DNA from: JAJVIP01 sp964405835
GTDB taxonomy: Bacteria; Elusimicrobiota; Elusimicrobia; F11
DNA: 41,932 nt
Direction: 5' to 3'
Assembly (NCBI GenBank): GCA_964405835.1
Contig: CAYOPN010000020.1
Location: 1-41,932, forward strand
Of the stretch, positions 1-8,393 are shown piece after piece. The first letter of the stretch is position 1. The number at the start of each line of letters is the position of its first letter. Both the position numbers and the translations under genes were made by a program. The notes beneath the pieces were generated by a model, which was not told where the DNA came from, made no database searches, and saw nothing but the letters and a program-made list of their open reading frames with translations.

Positions 1-31
1 CGTTCAGTTCTTTAAAGTTTTTCACCAACAT
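1..31 (-). CDS. Start of an unidentified gene running off the left edge
   Basis: An ATG at 29-31 (minus strand) opens a frame that reads MLVKNFKELN up to the window edge. It is preceded by a good Shine-Dalgarno sequence (AAAGGA, 7 bases before the ATG). Ten codons are too few to assign a family. It follows the glycosyltransferase cassette on the same strand after about 100 bases, so it may be the next gene of that cassette. The start is plausible but unproven. Confidence 0.35.
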   Translation of the reverse strand, partial: MLVKNFKELN

Positions 32-132
32 ATAGCCATCCTTTTTGAAGGAGGGCTTCAATCTTTTACTAGGTACCAGGTACTAGGAACTTCTTTCGCG
101 ACCCATTGTATCCAAATTTTCCGACGAGACGC
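32..132. repeat. Short gap with a small hairpin and a GGTACC-centred repeat
   Basis: This gap between the glycosyltransferase stop and the next start holds two items. One is a hairpin with arms TTGAAG (45-50) and CTTCAA (56-61). The other is a repetitive stretch around 66-87 (ACTAGGTACCAGGTACTAGG), in which the words ACTAGG and GGTAC recur in inverted and direct order. The hairpin has no T-run, so it does not look like a classical terminator. Confidence 0.35.
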
Positions 133-1650
133 TTAGGACGAAGTTCTTTTTATTTTGAAGATATTAATGGTGGGCGCTCCATAGGGGCCGGCGGTGAAGA
201 CGCGTTCGTGGGTATTTAATATGTCGGGTATCTTGCTGTTTTCACCAAAAAACATCACGTAATCGGCCGGTCGGTTGCAATCCAATAGGAGGTCCGGGCG
301 TTTGATTTCGAAGATCAAACCCGGGTGGCTGAAGCAAACCACCGCATTTGGCGCGGCGTTTTCGTTGAGCCATTCGATGCCGTTGCGAGACGGAGAGCCC
401 CACGTCGTCTCCGAAAAATTGGCGTCAAACGTTTTTGCCGGCACCGCCAACCGGACCAATTCGTTGCGGTAACCGCTTTCTAACGGATGAACCTGAACAA
501 TTTGCGGAAGCATGATGAGAAGCGCCAATCCCAGAAAACCGCCGCGTACCCACATTGGATTGAGGGGGACCGCGGCGCAGACGCGTTTATGGATTTCTTC
601 GGCGGCCACGCTCGCGAACAGAATTAACGGCGGCACCGCGATGAAAATGTGCCGGTACCCGTCGTAACGCGAGGTGCCCGGGATCATTTGTGACGCGATG
701 GACACACCGGCCCACGCCGCGAGCATGATCAGAAAGCGCATTTGCGGCGTGTTCCAGTAGTAATAAATCACGATCGCAATACCGATCGCCGTCAGAATAA
801 CGTGGAGGAGCGGCGTCGAAATAAAAAGGACGATTGGTGTGTAATGCCAGGGGAGCTCGGACGGCAGATAATGTTGACCGAAATAGACAGCGCGAAACCA
901 TCTGAATTGTCCGGAAAAAAAACGGACGGAGTCCACAATCCGGAACGGCTCCATTATCAGCAGCGGCCAGGCAAGCATAAGCGTCACCAGCGACACGCCA
1001 GCCATGACAAACAGCCCCGGCGTGAGCGGTGGATAGACTCGCCGGGACATAAATGCCGTCGCCGTAAACACGCCAAGCAATAACAGCCCTCCCAGATGCG
1101 TGGCCACGGTCAAACCGAATGCCGTTCCACTGATCGCCGCGCTGAGCAACGTCCGTTTGTCGAGGAACCGCACAAAGAAATAAACCGAAATGACGGCGTT
1201 CACCATGAGCGGAATGTCTTTCGAATTGAAATGAGAATGGGCAATAAAAGGCGGAAACAACATCAAAAGTACTATCGCGATAAGCCCATGGATTGAGGAG
1301 AAGAGCCGTTCACCGAGCAGGAATAGAAACATCAGGCCCAGCGATGACCACAGCACCACCACAAAATGCCGCGATGCCACCGGGTCGAGGCCGATTAATT
1401 TCCCCAACGGTGACAGCAATTGGATGACGATCCCAGAAAACGGCGGGTGTTTCAGCGCATAAAGCGTCTGTTTTTCGGACGGAGTGACATCGGGCCCGCC
1501 GAACGCCGACACAATTAATTTCAACGAGATTCTTCCGCGTGTGGCCACGCGGTCTTCGTCGTGAGTTTTGCCGTAATGATCCAGCGTCATGAAATTGACG
1601 CCGAGGAAAAGAAAAATAAAGCCGGCCGCGATTACGCGCGTTTTTTCCAT
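133..1650 (-). CDS. Multi-pass GT-C glycosyltransferase, GT39/ArnT-like
   Basis: A 505-residue integral membrane protein with about ten or more hydrophobic segments. It resembles the phospholipid-carrier-dependent glycosyltransferases (PMT/ArnT group), which move a sugar from a lipid-phosphate donor outside the cytoplasmic membrane. The first loop after TM1 carries the acidic pair D31-E32 (THDEDR), where the family keeps its catalytic acid. A KHPPFSG motif, HFNSKDIPL and YDGYRHIFI, all typical of one GT39 subgroup, follow. The C-terminal 100 residues are soluble and presumably periplasmic. The start overlaps the upstream methyltransferase by 19 bases, so the two are probably co-translated. 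Acceptor and sugar cannot be read from the sequence. Confidence 0.8.
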   Translation of the reverse strand: MEKTRVIAAGFIFLFLGVNFMTLDHYGKTHDEDRVATRGRISLKLIVSAFGGPDVTPSEKQTLYALKHPPFSGIVIQLLSPLGKLIGLDPVASRHFVVVLWSSLGLMFLFLLGERLFSSIHGLIAIVLLMLFPPFIAHSHFNSKDIPLMVNAVISVYFFVRFLDKRTLLSAAISGTAFGLTVATHLGGLLLLGVFTATAFMSRRVYPPLTPGLFVMAGVSLVTLMLAWPLLIMEPFRIVDSVRFFSGQFRWFRAVYFGQHYLPSELPWHYTPIVLFISTPLLHVILTAIGIAIVIYYYWNTPQMRFLIMLAAWAGVSIASQMIPGTSRYDGYRHIFIAVPPLILFASVAAEEIHKRVCAAVPLNPMWVRGGFLGLALLIMLPQIVQVHPLESGYRNELVRLAVPAKTFDANFSETTWGSPSRNGIEWLNENAAPNAVVCFSHPGLIFEIKRPDLLLDCNRPADYVMFFGENSKIPDILNTHERVFTAGPYGAPTINIFKIKRTSS

Positions 1651-2102
1651 ACCGCCAAGTAATACCGGTTTAGGATGATTTTTGCTTCATAATCCGGCGC
1701 GCCCAGGTAATGCCGGAGTACGGCCGGCGTCACGGCCCACAGATGCTCGGGTTCCCAGCCAAGGCGGAGCATAGAGAACACCGGTTCGTTGGGGACCGTG
1801 ATGATCAACTGCCGGTCATAAAGTTTGGAGAGGTTCTGGATTGCGCGAACGGGGTCCGGCACGTGTTCGAGCACCTCGAAACAAGTGATGATGTCGGCGC
1901 GGGTGGAAGCGGTGGTCACGTCATTTTCCGAATTGGTCCCGCGCGCGTCGAAGCCTTTCCGTCGAGCGAGGTCCACAAATTCCCCGTCGCTGCAGCCGAT
2001 ATCAAGCAAGGTCTTGGCCGTTGGGTCGAGGAGCGAGAGGCAGCGCCGGTAGCGCAACCGGCGCAAAAAACGGAATAGAGGTCCATGCAGCGGGTTCACC
2101 AT
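1632..2102 (-). CDS. Small class I SAM-dependent methyltransferase
   Basis: A 156-residue Rossmann-type methyltransferase. Motif I is LLDIGCSDGEF (residues 32-42), which binds S-adenosylmethionine. A downstream ITCFEVLEHVPDPVRAIQNL block matches the motif of the Methyltransf_11/23 group that carries the LEHV signature. It is short for the family (usually 200-250 residues) and lacks extra C-terminal strands, but there is no sign of a frameshift. It overlaps both flanking GT-C glycosyltransferase genes, by 7 bases upstream and 19 bases downstream. It therefore probably modifies the same glycan or lipid-linked intermediate. The substrate is unknown. Confidence 0.8.
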   Translation of the reverse strand: MVNPLHGPLFRFLRRLRYRRCLSLLDPTAKTLLDIGCSDGEFVDLARRKGFDARGTNSENDVTTASTRADIITCFEVLEHVPDPVRAIQNLSKLYDRQLIITVPNEPVFSMLRLGWEPEHLWAVTPAVLRHYLGAPDYEAKIILNRYYLAVWKKRA

Positions 2103-3619
2103 CGGATTTGGAACACTTCCACTTTTCCGACGACGGCAGCGCCTGTGTCGAGGTCGCCGAGATGGGTGACATTTTTACCGAGATGAGATTGCAGCAAGAC
2201 GAGCGTGTCGTCCTCAGGCCCGAGCAGCATTCGTTTCCAACTTGGTTCGACCACAATTACGTCGGGTTTCCAGCCTGACAGCCAATTTCGAACATCGCGC
2301 CGCCCGCCCGTTACCCAGCGCGACCCCACCAGCGCCGAAATGTCGCGGAAGTTGTCTTCAGGAAACGCGAACCAGAAAATATTGGGGGCGGCCACGCGCG
2401 CGTTTTCGGGCAGCATCGCTTTCAAATCATTGGTCATTTGGGTGTAAGGCGGATACGTGGCGCGGTAGCTGGCGCGAAAATGCGCGAACATATAAAGGCT
2501 TCCCATAAGTGCGGTAAGCGCCGCAAAACTTACCGCGGATTTTTTCCGCAACCCCTCCGCCAAAGCGGCCGCGCAAAACGGCAACAGGAACGGCAACAAC
2601 ATCACGGTGTAGATGGCTTCGTCCTTTTTAATCAGGAGGCAGAGGCCGGTGAAGACACCGGCTGCCCCGGCCGCGAACGCCAACAAAATCGGCGCAGGTT
2701 TTTTTCTTGTTAAGCACGGAAGAAGCAACGCGAGCCAGAACAACCCTGCGCTCCACGACCAGTTTCCCGTCGCGCCGGGCAAATACCAGGTCGGCAAGCC
2801 GGTGAACATATGGCGGCACCATTTTATGGCCCATGCCGCCGGGTTCCACGGCCACGCCAGCACGGGTGGACGGTACAGCTCGTAGACGATCAGTTGTTGG
2901 CTGCGCCAGAAATCGACCACATTGATCAAGCAGAATATGGTTCCGGTCCCGACGAGAAACGCGCCGGTCAATACGAGGGCACGCCGTAGGCGGGTGAAAT
3001 GCGAGTCGCGCACGATTGCAAATAACAAGAATCCTAAAAAGAACGGCACCGCGTTCTGATGAATGCCGAGCCACAGCCCGCACAACGCACCCAACGCCGG
3101 GTATTTCCAGCGCAACTCTTCGGGAACTCTCAAACACAAATAAATAGTGAAACTGCTCGCGAGCAGCAGGACGATTTCAGCGCGCACGAGCGAGATCGCC
3201 AGCTGAAAAAATGGAAACGCCCACCCGAGCGCAACCGCCGCGTATCCAGTCCAAGGGCCGCCGGAGGCGCGGCCAATCAGAAACCACAGAAACAGCGTAA
3301 GGAAGCCGGCGAGCAACGATGCGCGTCGCGCGGTTGAGAGTGATTTTTCGGGCCACGCCACAAACGGGCCGATCCAGGCTTCGTAAACGATTTGCAGAAC
3401 GCCGGCCGCCGCGTTTCGCCACACAGCGAGTTCGCGGTCGAAAAGATCGTCGTAAAGCGAATAGCGGTTGGTGTTACCGTGGTAAAGGTTGTACGCGTGA
3501 TTGGAAAGGATGGCTTCGTCAGTGTTCACCGGCGGAAAACCTTGGTTGGTAAGCGCCGCGGCCAATGTCAGCGCGAGCGATAAAAACACCCCGGCGGCGA
3601 GCGACCTCGCCGGGGTCAC
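2096..3619 (-). CDS. Second multi-pass GT-C glycosyltransferase
   Basis: A 507-residue membrane protein with an N-terminal TM helix, then a loop with D34-E35 (NTDEAIL) at the position of the GT-C catalytic acid, and roughly ten further hydrophobic segments. A soluble C-terminal part of about 130 residues follows. It belongs broadly with the PMT_2/ArnT-like glycosyltransferases but diverges strongly from the other copy at 133-1650. The start is GTG, overlapping the upstream stop as GTGA (4 bases), which indicates translational coupling with the small secreted protein gene. Donor and acceptor are unknown; protein or lipid glycosylation at the envelope is inferred. Confidence 0.75.
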   Translation of the reverse strand: MTPARSLAAGVFLSLALTLAAALTNQGFPPVNTDEAILSNHAYNLYHGNTNRYSLYDDLFDRELAVWRNAAAGVLQIVYEAWIGPFVAWPEKSLSTARRASLLAGFLTLFLWFLIGRASGGPWTGYAAVALGWAFPFFQLAISLVRAEIVLLLASSFTIYLCLRVPEELRWKYPALGALCGLWLGIHQNAVPFFLGFLLFAIVRDSHFTRLRRALVLTGAFLVGTGTIFCLINVVDFWRSQQLIVYELYRPPVLAWPWNPAAWAIKWCRHMFTGLPTWYLPGATGNWSWSAGLFWLALLLPCLTRKKPAPILLAFAAGAAGVFTGLCLLIKKDEAIYTVMLLPFLLPFCAAALAEGLRKKSAVSFAALTALMGSLYMFAHFRASYRATYPPYTQMTNDLKAMLPENARVAAPNIFWFAFPEDNFRDISALVGSRWVTGGRRDVRNWLSGWKPDVIVVEPSWKRMLLGPEDDTLVLLQSHLGKNVTHLGDLDTGAAVVGKVEVFQIRW

Positions 3620-4140
3620 GATTTCAGGACGTTGTAGAGGTTTTTCTTCTTGTCCCAGTTAATGTGCCAGCCGCCTTTTTTGTAGCGGCCTTTGTACAGC
3701 TTGTTGTTGGCGAAGCTCACGTAATCGTCCTTGAAGTTGTAGACCTCGCCCAAGCGGTGCGAATCAAACGTCCCACCACGGCCGTTCAATACAATCAATT
3801 CGCAGAGCGGTCCGAATTTTGTGTCGCCGGTGATAATCAGGAACGCGTAGTCCTTCTTTTTGTCGCCATTGAAATCGCCGTAAGCCACCGACGGATGCAC
3901 ACCGATCAGCCGCGAGTTGTAATACGTCAGCATTTCGGGATTGTATTCGGAATCTTTGGGAATGCGGAAAGCGGGATATTCCTGGCGCAGGAAATCACGG
4001 ACTTCGTTGGGAAGCACCAGCATGCGGCCCGATCCGTCCGGCGCGTCTTGCATCACGGGATTTTTGACGTTTTTTTCCGCGAAGAGAAAACATTGAAACT
4101 GAAACAGTACGACGAACGCGGTTAGGACGCGCTTATTCAT
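3616..4140 (-). CDS. Small exported protein with a calcium-type DxNxD loop
   Basis: A 174-residue protein with a signal peptide (residues 1 to about 21: basic MNKR, hydrophobic core, then FLFA). The mature part has one DFNGDKKKD loop (residues 89-97, acidic or polar side chains at 1, 3, 5 and 9) followed by a strand YAFLIIT. This is the signature of a single FG-GAP/VCBS-type calcium-binding repeat. A C-terminal YKKGGWHINWDKKKN stretch suggests a beta-rich fold. I do not recognise a named family. Its ATG overlaps the transketolase stop (ATGA) and its stop overlaps the next GT-C gene (GTGA), so it is tightly coupled in the operon. Confidence 0.7.
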   Translation of the reverse strand: MNKRVLTAFVVLFQFQCFLFAEKNVKNPVMQDAPDGSGRMLVLPNEVRDFLRQEYPAFRIPKDSEYNPEMLTYYNSRLIGVHPSVAYGDFNGDKKKDYAFLIITGDTKFGPLCELIVLNGRGGTFDSHRLGEVYNFKDDYVSFANNKLYKGRYKKGGWHINWDKKKNLYNVLKS

Positions 4141-6158
4141 GCCGGGACCCGCCTTTGCGCGAGATTGCGCGCTTTCTGGACAATATTGTCGACGCTGAAA
4201 CCCAATTTTTCCATGGCGACATTGCCCGGCGCCGAAACGCCGAACGAGTACATGCCGATCATGTCCCCCTCATCGCCCACCCATTTCTCCCACCCGAATG
4301 TCGAAAGCGCTTCGATGGAAAGGCGCGCTTTGATCGAACGCGGCAGCACGGTGTCGCGGTAATAGGACGGCTGCATCTGGAAAATTTCCCACGACGGCAT
4401 GGACACCACGCGCGTTGAGAGACCTTCCGATTCAAGGCGCAACTGAGCTTGCAGCGCCAGCGATACTTCGGAACCGGTCGCGATCAAAATCAACGCCGGC
4501 AAGCCCGACTTGGCTTCGGAAAGAATATAGGCGCCTTTCTCCACTTGGCCCGACTCCGGATATTTGGATTTGTGCAGCACGGGCAGGTTTTGCCGCGTCA
4601 ATACGAGCAGCACAGGTCCGTGGCGGTATTTGAGCGCGTACTTCCACGCAGCGGTCGTTTCAATGGCGTCGGCGGGCCGGATCACGACCGTGTTCGGCGT
4701 GGCGCGGAACGTGGCCAATTGTTCGATGGGTTGGTGCGTCGGGCCGTCTTCGCCAAGGCCGATCGAGTCGTGCGTAAGCACGTAGACCTCGCGCAGTTTC
4801 ATCAGCGCGGCCAAACGCATCGCCCCTTTCATGTAGTCCGTGAAATTGAAGAAGGTCGCGCCGTAGGGAATCAGCATGTCGGAGAGCGCCATGCCGTTCA
4901 TGGCGGCCGCCATCGCGTGCTCCCGCACTCCGAAATGGATGTTGCGTCCGGGCACGCGCGCCGAGAACGACGGCGCGCCTTTGACCAAGGTGTTATTGGA
5001 AGGCGCCAGATCGGCGGAACCGCCGACCAGTTCCGGCATGAGCGGTGCCAGCGCGTTGATGGTGTTGCCCGAGGCCACGCGCGTGGCCAATTTATCGACG
5101 CCAGCAAAGTCGGGCAGTTTGTTCTCCCATCCGTCGGGAAGTTCGCGGGCCGCCAGGCGTTCCCAGAGTTTTTTCCCTTCCGGATTGTGCGCGCCCCAAG
5201 TGCTCAACTTCTCGTTCCATTCCGCTTCCAGCGCCTCGCCTTTAGCGCCATGGCGGCGGTAAAGGTCGAGCACGTCCGCCGGAATAAAAAAGTCCGGCTC
5301 GAGCGGCCAGTTCAAATTCTTCTTGGTGGCGATCACTTCTTCTTTGCCGAGCGCCGCGCCATGCGATTCGTGCGAGTCCGCTTTGTTCGGGCTGCCGTAA
5401 CCAATGACGGTCTTCAGCGCGATGATAGACGGTTTTTTCTTTTCGTCGCGGGCGGTCTTGAGAGCTTTGGCAATCGCATTCAAATCGTTGCCGTCTTTAA
5501 CGGTCTGCGTGTGCCAGCCGTACGCTTTGAACCGCTCCAACACATTTTCGCTGAATGCGAGGTCGGTGTGGCCTTCGATGGTGATGCGGTTGTCGTCGTA
5601 AACCACGACCAGTTGGCCGAGCTCAAGGTGGCCGGCCAACGAGGCGGCCTCGGAGGTCACGCCTTCCATCATGCAGCCGTCACCGGCGAACACGTAAATG
5701 CTGTGGTCGAGGAGCGGTTTCCCTTTCGGCGTGAATAAACCGTTTAAGTAGCGCTGCGCCATCGCCATGCCGACGGCGTTCGCGAAGCCTTGCCCGAGCG
5801 GACCGGTGGTGGTCTCAACGCCCGGCGTGTCGCGGTATTCGGGGTGGCCCGGTGTCTGGCTGTGGAATTGGCGGAAATTTTTGATTTCTTCAAGAGGAAG
5901 GTCGTATCCGGTGAGATGCAGCATTGAGTAGAGAAGCATCGAGCCGTGGCCGTTCGACAGCACGAAGCGGTCGCGGTTGGGCCAGGCGGGGTTTTTGGGG
6001 TTGAACTTGAGAAATTGCGTGAACAACACGTGCGCGGCGGGCGCCATGGCCATCGGCATGCCGGGATGGCCGGAATTCGCTTTCTCCACCGCATCGACCG
6101 CCAGGAAGCGGATCGTGTTGATGGCCTTTTCAATTAAGTCGTTTTTTTTGTTTTTCAT
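4137..6158 (-). CDS. tkt: Transketolase
   Basis: A full-length transketolase (673 residues; the E. coli enzymes are about 665). It transfers two-carbon ketol units between pentose-phosphate and glycolytic sugars and can supply ribose 5-phosphate for the PRPP-dependent genes next door. Visible signatures are the N-terminal SGHPGMPM, GHGSMLLYSMLHL, the GPLGQGFANAVGMA block, the thiamine-diphosphate motif GDGCMMEG...DDNRITIEG, and the pyrimidine-domain GVREHAMAAAMNGM and DGPTHQPIEQL. The C-terminal third domain (ILIATGSEVSLA) is present. The gene starts 18 bases after the metallo-hydrolase stop, with a weak purine-rich ribosome site. Confidence 0.97.
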   Translation of the reverse strand: MKNKKNDLIEKAINTIRFLAVDAVEKANSGHPGMPMAMAPAAHVLFTQFLKFNPKNPAWPNRDRFVLSNGHGSMLLYSMLHLTGYDLPLEEIKNFRQFHSQTPGHPEYRDTPGVETTTGPLGQGFANAVGMAMAQRYLNGLFTPKGKPLLDHSIYVFAGDGCMMEGVTSEAASLAGHLELGQLVVVYDDNRITIEGHTDLAFSENVLERFKAYGWHTQTVKDGNDLNAIAKALKTARDEKKKPSIIALKTVIGYGSPNKADSHESHGAALGKEEVIATKKNLNWPLEPDFFIPADVLDLYRRHGAKGEALEAEWNEKLSTWGAHNPEGKKLWERLAARELPDGWENKLPDFAGVDKLATRVASGNTINALAPLMPELVGGSADLAPSNNTLVKGAPSFSARVPGRNIHFGVREHAMAAAMNGMALSDMLIPYGATFFNFTDYMKGAMRLAALMKLREVYVLTHDSIGLGEDGPTHQPIEQLATFRATPNTVVIRPADAIETTAAWKYALKYRHGPVLLVLTRQNLPVLHKSKYPESGQVEKGAYILSEAKSGLPALILIATGSEVSLALQAQLRLESEGLSTRVVSMPSWEIFQMQPSYYRDTVLPRSIKARLSIEALSTFGWEKWVGDEGDMIGMYSFGVSAPGNVAMEKLGFSVDNIVQKARNLAQRRVPA

Positions 6159-6176
6159 ATTTCCATTGTAAAACTT

Positions 6177-6827
6177 TTATCCTACCGCGTCGACGAAAGC
6201 TGATTCGCTGCCGATTGTTAAGTAAGGATTAAGCTTTAATTCCTCTGAAAGCGATCGCCGCGGGGCGTCGCCGTAATCGTGGCCCGGACAAACTTCCAAG
6301 TGGCCCGGCAAGCGCGCGATTTTTTGAAGACTGCGGAAAAGCAGCGTCGGATCGCCCCCCGGTAGGTCCGTGCGCCCGCAGCCTCCAATAAAAAGCGTGT
6401 CCCCCGTAATCAAATGGTCGCCCACGCGGATGCATTGCGAACCAGGCGTGTGTCCCGGCATGTGCAGAAAAGAAACGGCGGTACCGCCCAGTTTCACGGT
6501 CTGTTCGGCGTCGAGTCCTTTCGCGGTTTTCCCCAACACTCCCACAATCGAGTTGCCGGACTTGGCGTAATCGATCTCCGCTTTGTTCGCGTAGACCGGC
6601 ACATCAAATTTGTCGAGCAGGTCTTCAATAGCGTTCACGTGGTCGTAATGCGCGTGCGTGATCGCTAGCGCCGCTAATTTATAACCGGCTTCTTCCGTCA
6701 ACTTCGTAAGCTTCAACGGGTCCCACGCCGGGTCCACAAGCAACGCCTGCCTTGTTTCCTCGTCCCCAATCAAATAGCCGAAGTTTTGCATCGGCCCGAT
6801 TTCGAATTGTTTGAGGACGAAAGGCAT
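6177..6827 (-). CDS. Metallo-beta-lactamase-fold hydrolase, glyoxalase II-like
   Basis: A 216-residue MBL-fold enzyme with the complete metal site: H58-x-H60-x-D62-H63 (THAHYDH), H126 (MPGHTPGS), D143 (TGDTLFIGGCGRTD) and H183 (CPGHDYG). The GCGRTD block resembles the glyoxalase II/ETHE1 persulfide dioxygenase branch more than beta-lactamases. Natural substrates in that branch are S-lactoylglutathione, other thioesters or persulfides; the exact one cannot be told. At 216 residues it lacks the helical C-terminal domain of classical glyoxalase II. It lies between purB and transketolase on the same strand, with a 169-base gap upstream that is mostly filled by a palindromic repeat. Confidence 0.88.
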   Translation of the reverse strand: MPFVLKQFEIGPMQNFGYLIGDEETRQALLVDPAWDPLKLTKLTEEAGYKLAALAITHAHYDHVNAIEDLLDKFDVPVYANKAEIDYAKSGNSIVGVLGKTAKGLDAEQTVKLGGTAVSFLHMPGHTPGSQCIRVGDHLITGDTLFIGGCGRTDLPGGDPTLLFRSLQKIARLPGHLEVCPGHDYGDAPRRSLSEELKLNPYLTIGSESAFVDAVG

Positions 6828-6855
6828 CGCTAGAAGTAACCGCCCACAAACTCAA

Positions 6856-6963
6856 TTCCCCTCCCCGCAAGGGGAGGGGCCAGGGGTGGGGTTCCGGCAG
6901 ATCCCGCAGCGAACGCTTCGGTTTTTGCCCCACCCCTTCCCCCTCCCCTTGCGGGGAGGGGAA
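6856..6963. repeat. Palindromic repeat family B, full copy
   Basis: This fills most of the purB-MBL gap. Two hairpins built on CCCCTCCCCGCAAGGGGAGG and its partner CCCCTCCCCTTGCGGGGAGG are nested inside a larger palindrome whose outer arms also contain CAGGGGTGGGG / CCCCACCCC. The element begins TTCCCCTCCCC and ends GGGGAGGGGAA. A half-size relative lies inside the giant gene at 30801-30846. As RNA it would fold very stably and could act as an intra-operon attenuator or mRNA end protector; that role is inference. Confidence 0.85.
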
Positions 6964-6996
6964 CGGTGGTTTTGGGAAAGTTGTTTTCGCGTAATT

Positions 6997-8289
6997 TCAG
7001 ACGCCCACTCGTTTAAAAAGCGTGTTCACGTGGCGGTAATGGCCCTTCGTTTCAAAACATTTTTTGAGCACGGCCTTCGGCAATTTGGCGGTGATTCCCT
7101 TGTCGGCTTCCACCAATTTCCGGAAGGACTTCTGTTGCGTCCAGGCTTCGAGCGCGTTTTTCTGCACCATCTCATAACTTTTCTGACGGTCGAGGCCGGT
7201 TTTCACCAACGCAAGCAGGATCGATTGCGTGGCCAGGAAATCCTGGGTCTTCATCAGGTTCTGCATCATCCGGTCTGGATAAACCAGCAAGTTCTCAAGA
7301 ATGCCGGTCATGCGGTGTAGCGCGTAATCGAGCAGGATCGTCGTGTCCGGGAAAATCACGCGCTCGACGGAAGAATGCGAAATGTCGCGTTCGTGCCATA
7401 GCGCGATATTTTCGAGCGCGGCCATCGCGTTTCCGCGCACGAGGCGCGCCAATCCGCAAATATTTTCAGATCCAATCGGGTTCCGTTTGTGCGGCATGGC
7501 GCTCGATCCTTTCTGGCCTTTCGAGAACGGTTCCTCGGCTTCGAGCACTTCGGTGCGTTGCAAATGGCGAAGCTCGGTAGCAATGCGTTCGAGCATGCCG
7601 CCGATGATTGCGCAGGTTGTCATGAAGTGCGCATGGCGGTCGCGCGGAATCACTTGGGTTGCGAGCGGCTCGGGTTTGAGGCCGAGGCGTTTGCATACGA
7701 ACGCTTCCACGTCGGGGTTGTTGTGCGCGAACGTGCCGACCGCGCCGGAAAGTTTTCCCACCGCCACCATCTCGCGCGCTTCGGTCAGGCGCTTGCGGTT
7801 GCGGATCGCTTCAGCCAACCATCCCGCCACTTTTATGCCGAACGTGATGGGTTCCGCGTGCACGCCGTGCGAGCGGCCCACCATTGGCGTGTCTTTGTAT
7901 TTCTTGGCCAAATTGCGCAGCGTGGCGATAAACAAGGCCATGTCCGCGTCGAGCAAGGAGCCGGCGTCTTTGATCTGGACCGCGAGCGCGGTGTCGACCA
8001 CGTCGCTGGAGGTGAGCCCCATGTGCAAATAGCGCGCCTCGGGGCCGATGCATTCCTCCATCTGTGTGAGGAACGCGATCACATCATGTTTCACGGTCGC
8101 TTCAATCTGGAGTATCCGCGCCACATTGATCCGAGCGTTGCGCCGGATTTTATGGATAGCGGATTTCGGCACGCGGCCCGATTTCACCATGGCCTCGGCC
8201 GAAAGCGCCTCAATTTCAAACCAAGCGCGGTAGCGCCGTTCGTCCGACCATATGGACGACATCTGTGAACGGGAATAACGAGGAATCAT
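6997..8289 (-). CDS. purB: Adenylosuccinate lyase
   Basis: PurB cleaves SAICAR to AICAR and adenylosuccinate to AMP, releasing fumarate in both. The chosen start is the ATG at 8287-8289 (MIPRYSRSQMSSIWSD), giving 430 residues, the usual size. It has a good TAGGAG ribosome site 7 bases upstream. The open frame runs further upstream through a palindromic repeat and purN, but that part is non-homologous. The fumarase/aspartase-superfamily signature is intact (SSAMPHKRNPIGSENI, mobile catalytic Ser loop), as are the HMGLTSSDVVDTA and GRSHGVHAEPITFG blocks. The start lies only 14 bases from the repeat that ends purN. Confidence 0.97.
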   Translation of the reverse strand: MIPRYSRSQMSSIWSDERRYRAWFEIEALSAEAMVKSGRVPKSAIHKIRRNARINVARILQIEATVKHDVIAFLTQMEECIGPEARYLHMGLTSSDVVDTALAVQIKDAGSLLDADMALFIATLRNLAKKYKDTPMVGRSHGVHAEPITFGIKVAGWLAEAIRNRKRLTEAREMVAVGKLSGAVGTFAHNNPDVEAFVCKRLGLKPEPLATQVIPRDRHAHFMTTCAIIGGMLERIATELRHLQRTEVLEAEEPFSKGQKGSSAMPHKRNPIGSENICGLARLVRGNAMAALENIALWHERDISHSSVERVIFPDTTILLDYALHRMTGILENLLVYPDRMMQNLMKTQDFLATQSILLALVKTGLDRQKSYEMVQKNALEAWTQQKSFRKLVEADKGITAKLPKAVLKKCFETKGHYRHVNTLFKRVGV

Positions 8290-8303
8290 CGTGTGGCTCC
8301 TAT

Positions 8304-8393
8304 CGTCATCCCGGCGAAAGCCGGGATCCAGGTTTTGAACCTTTTTCTGACAAAATGTTTGAGGACTGGGTCCCGGCTTTCGCCGGGATGACG
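8304..8393. repeat. Palindromic repeat family A, copy in the purN 3' end
   Basis: A 90-bp element with nearly identical outer ends (CGTCATCCCGG... and ...CCGGGATGACG). Each half is itself a hairpin: CCCGGCGAAAGCCGGG at 8310-8325 and CCCGGCTTTCGCCGGG at 8372-8387. A variable middle of about 33 bases separates them. The purN reading frame runs through it and stops at its far end (TGA, 8306-8308), so it encodes the last 29 residues of PurN. The purB start follows 14 bases later. Confidence 0.92.

Noticed and set aside
4449..5738. A 429-codon open frame on the plus strand opposite transketolase, and similar long plus-strand frames opposite purB, purM, pyrC, pyrB and purD
   Set aside because: These are shadows of strongly conserved minus-strand genes in G+C-rich codon phase. 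They have biased Arg/His/Gly-rich composition and no recognisable motif.
6856..6963. Rho-independent terminator after purB
   Set aside because: The hairpins are strong but no T-run follows, and the same element occurs inside coding sequence, so it is better described as a dispersed repeat.
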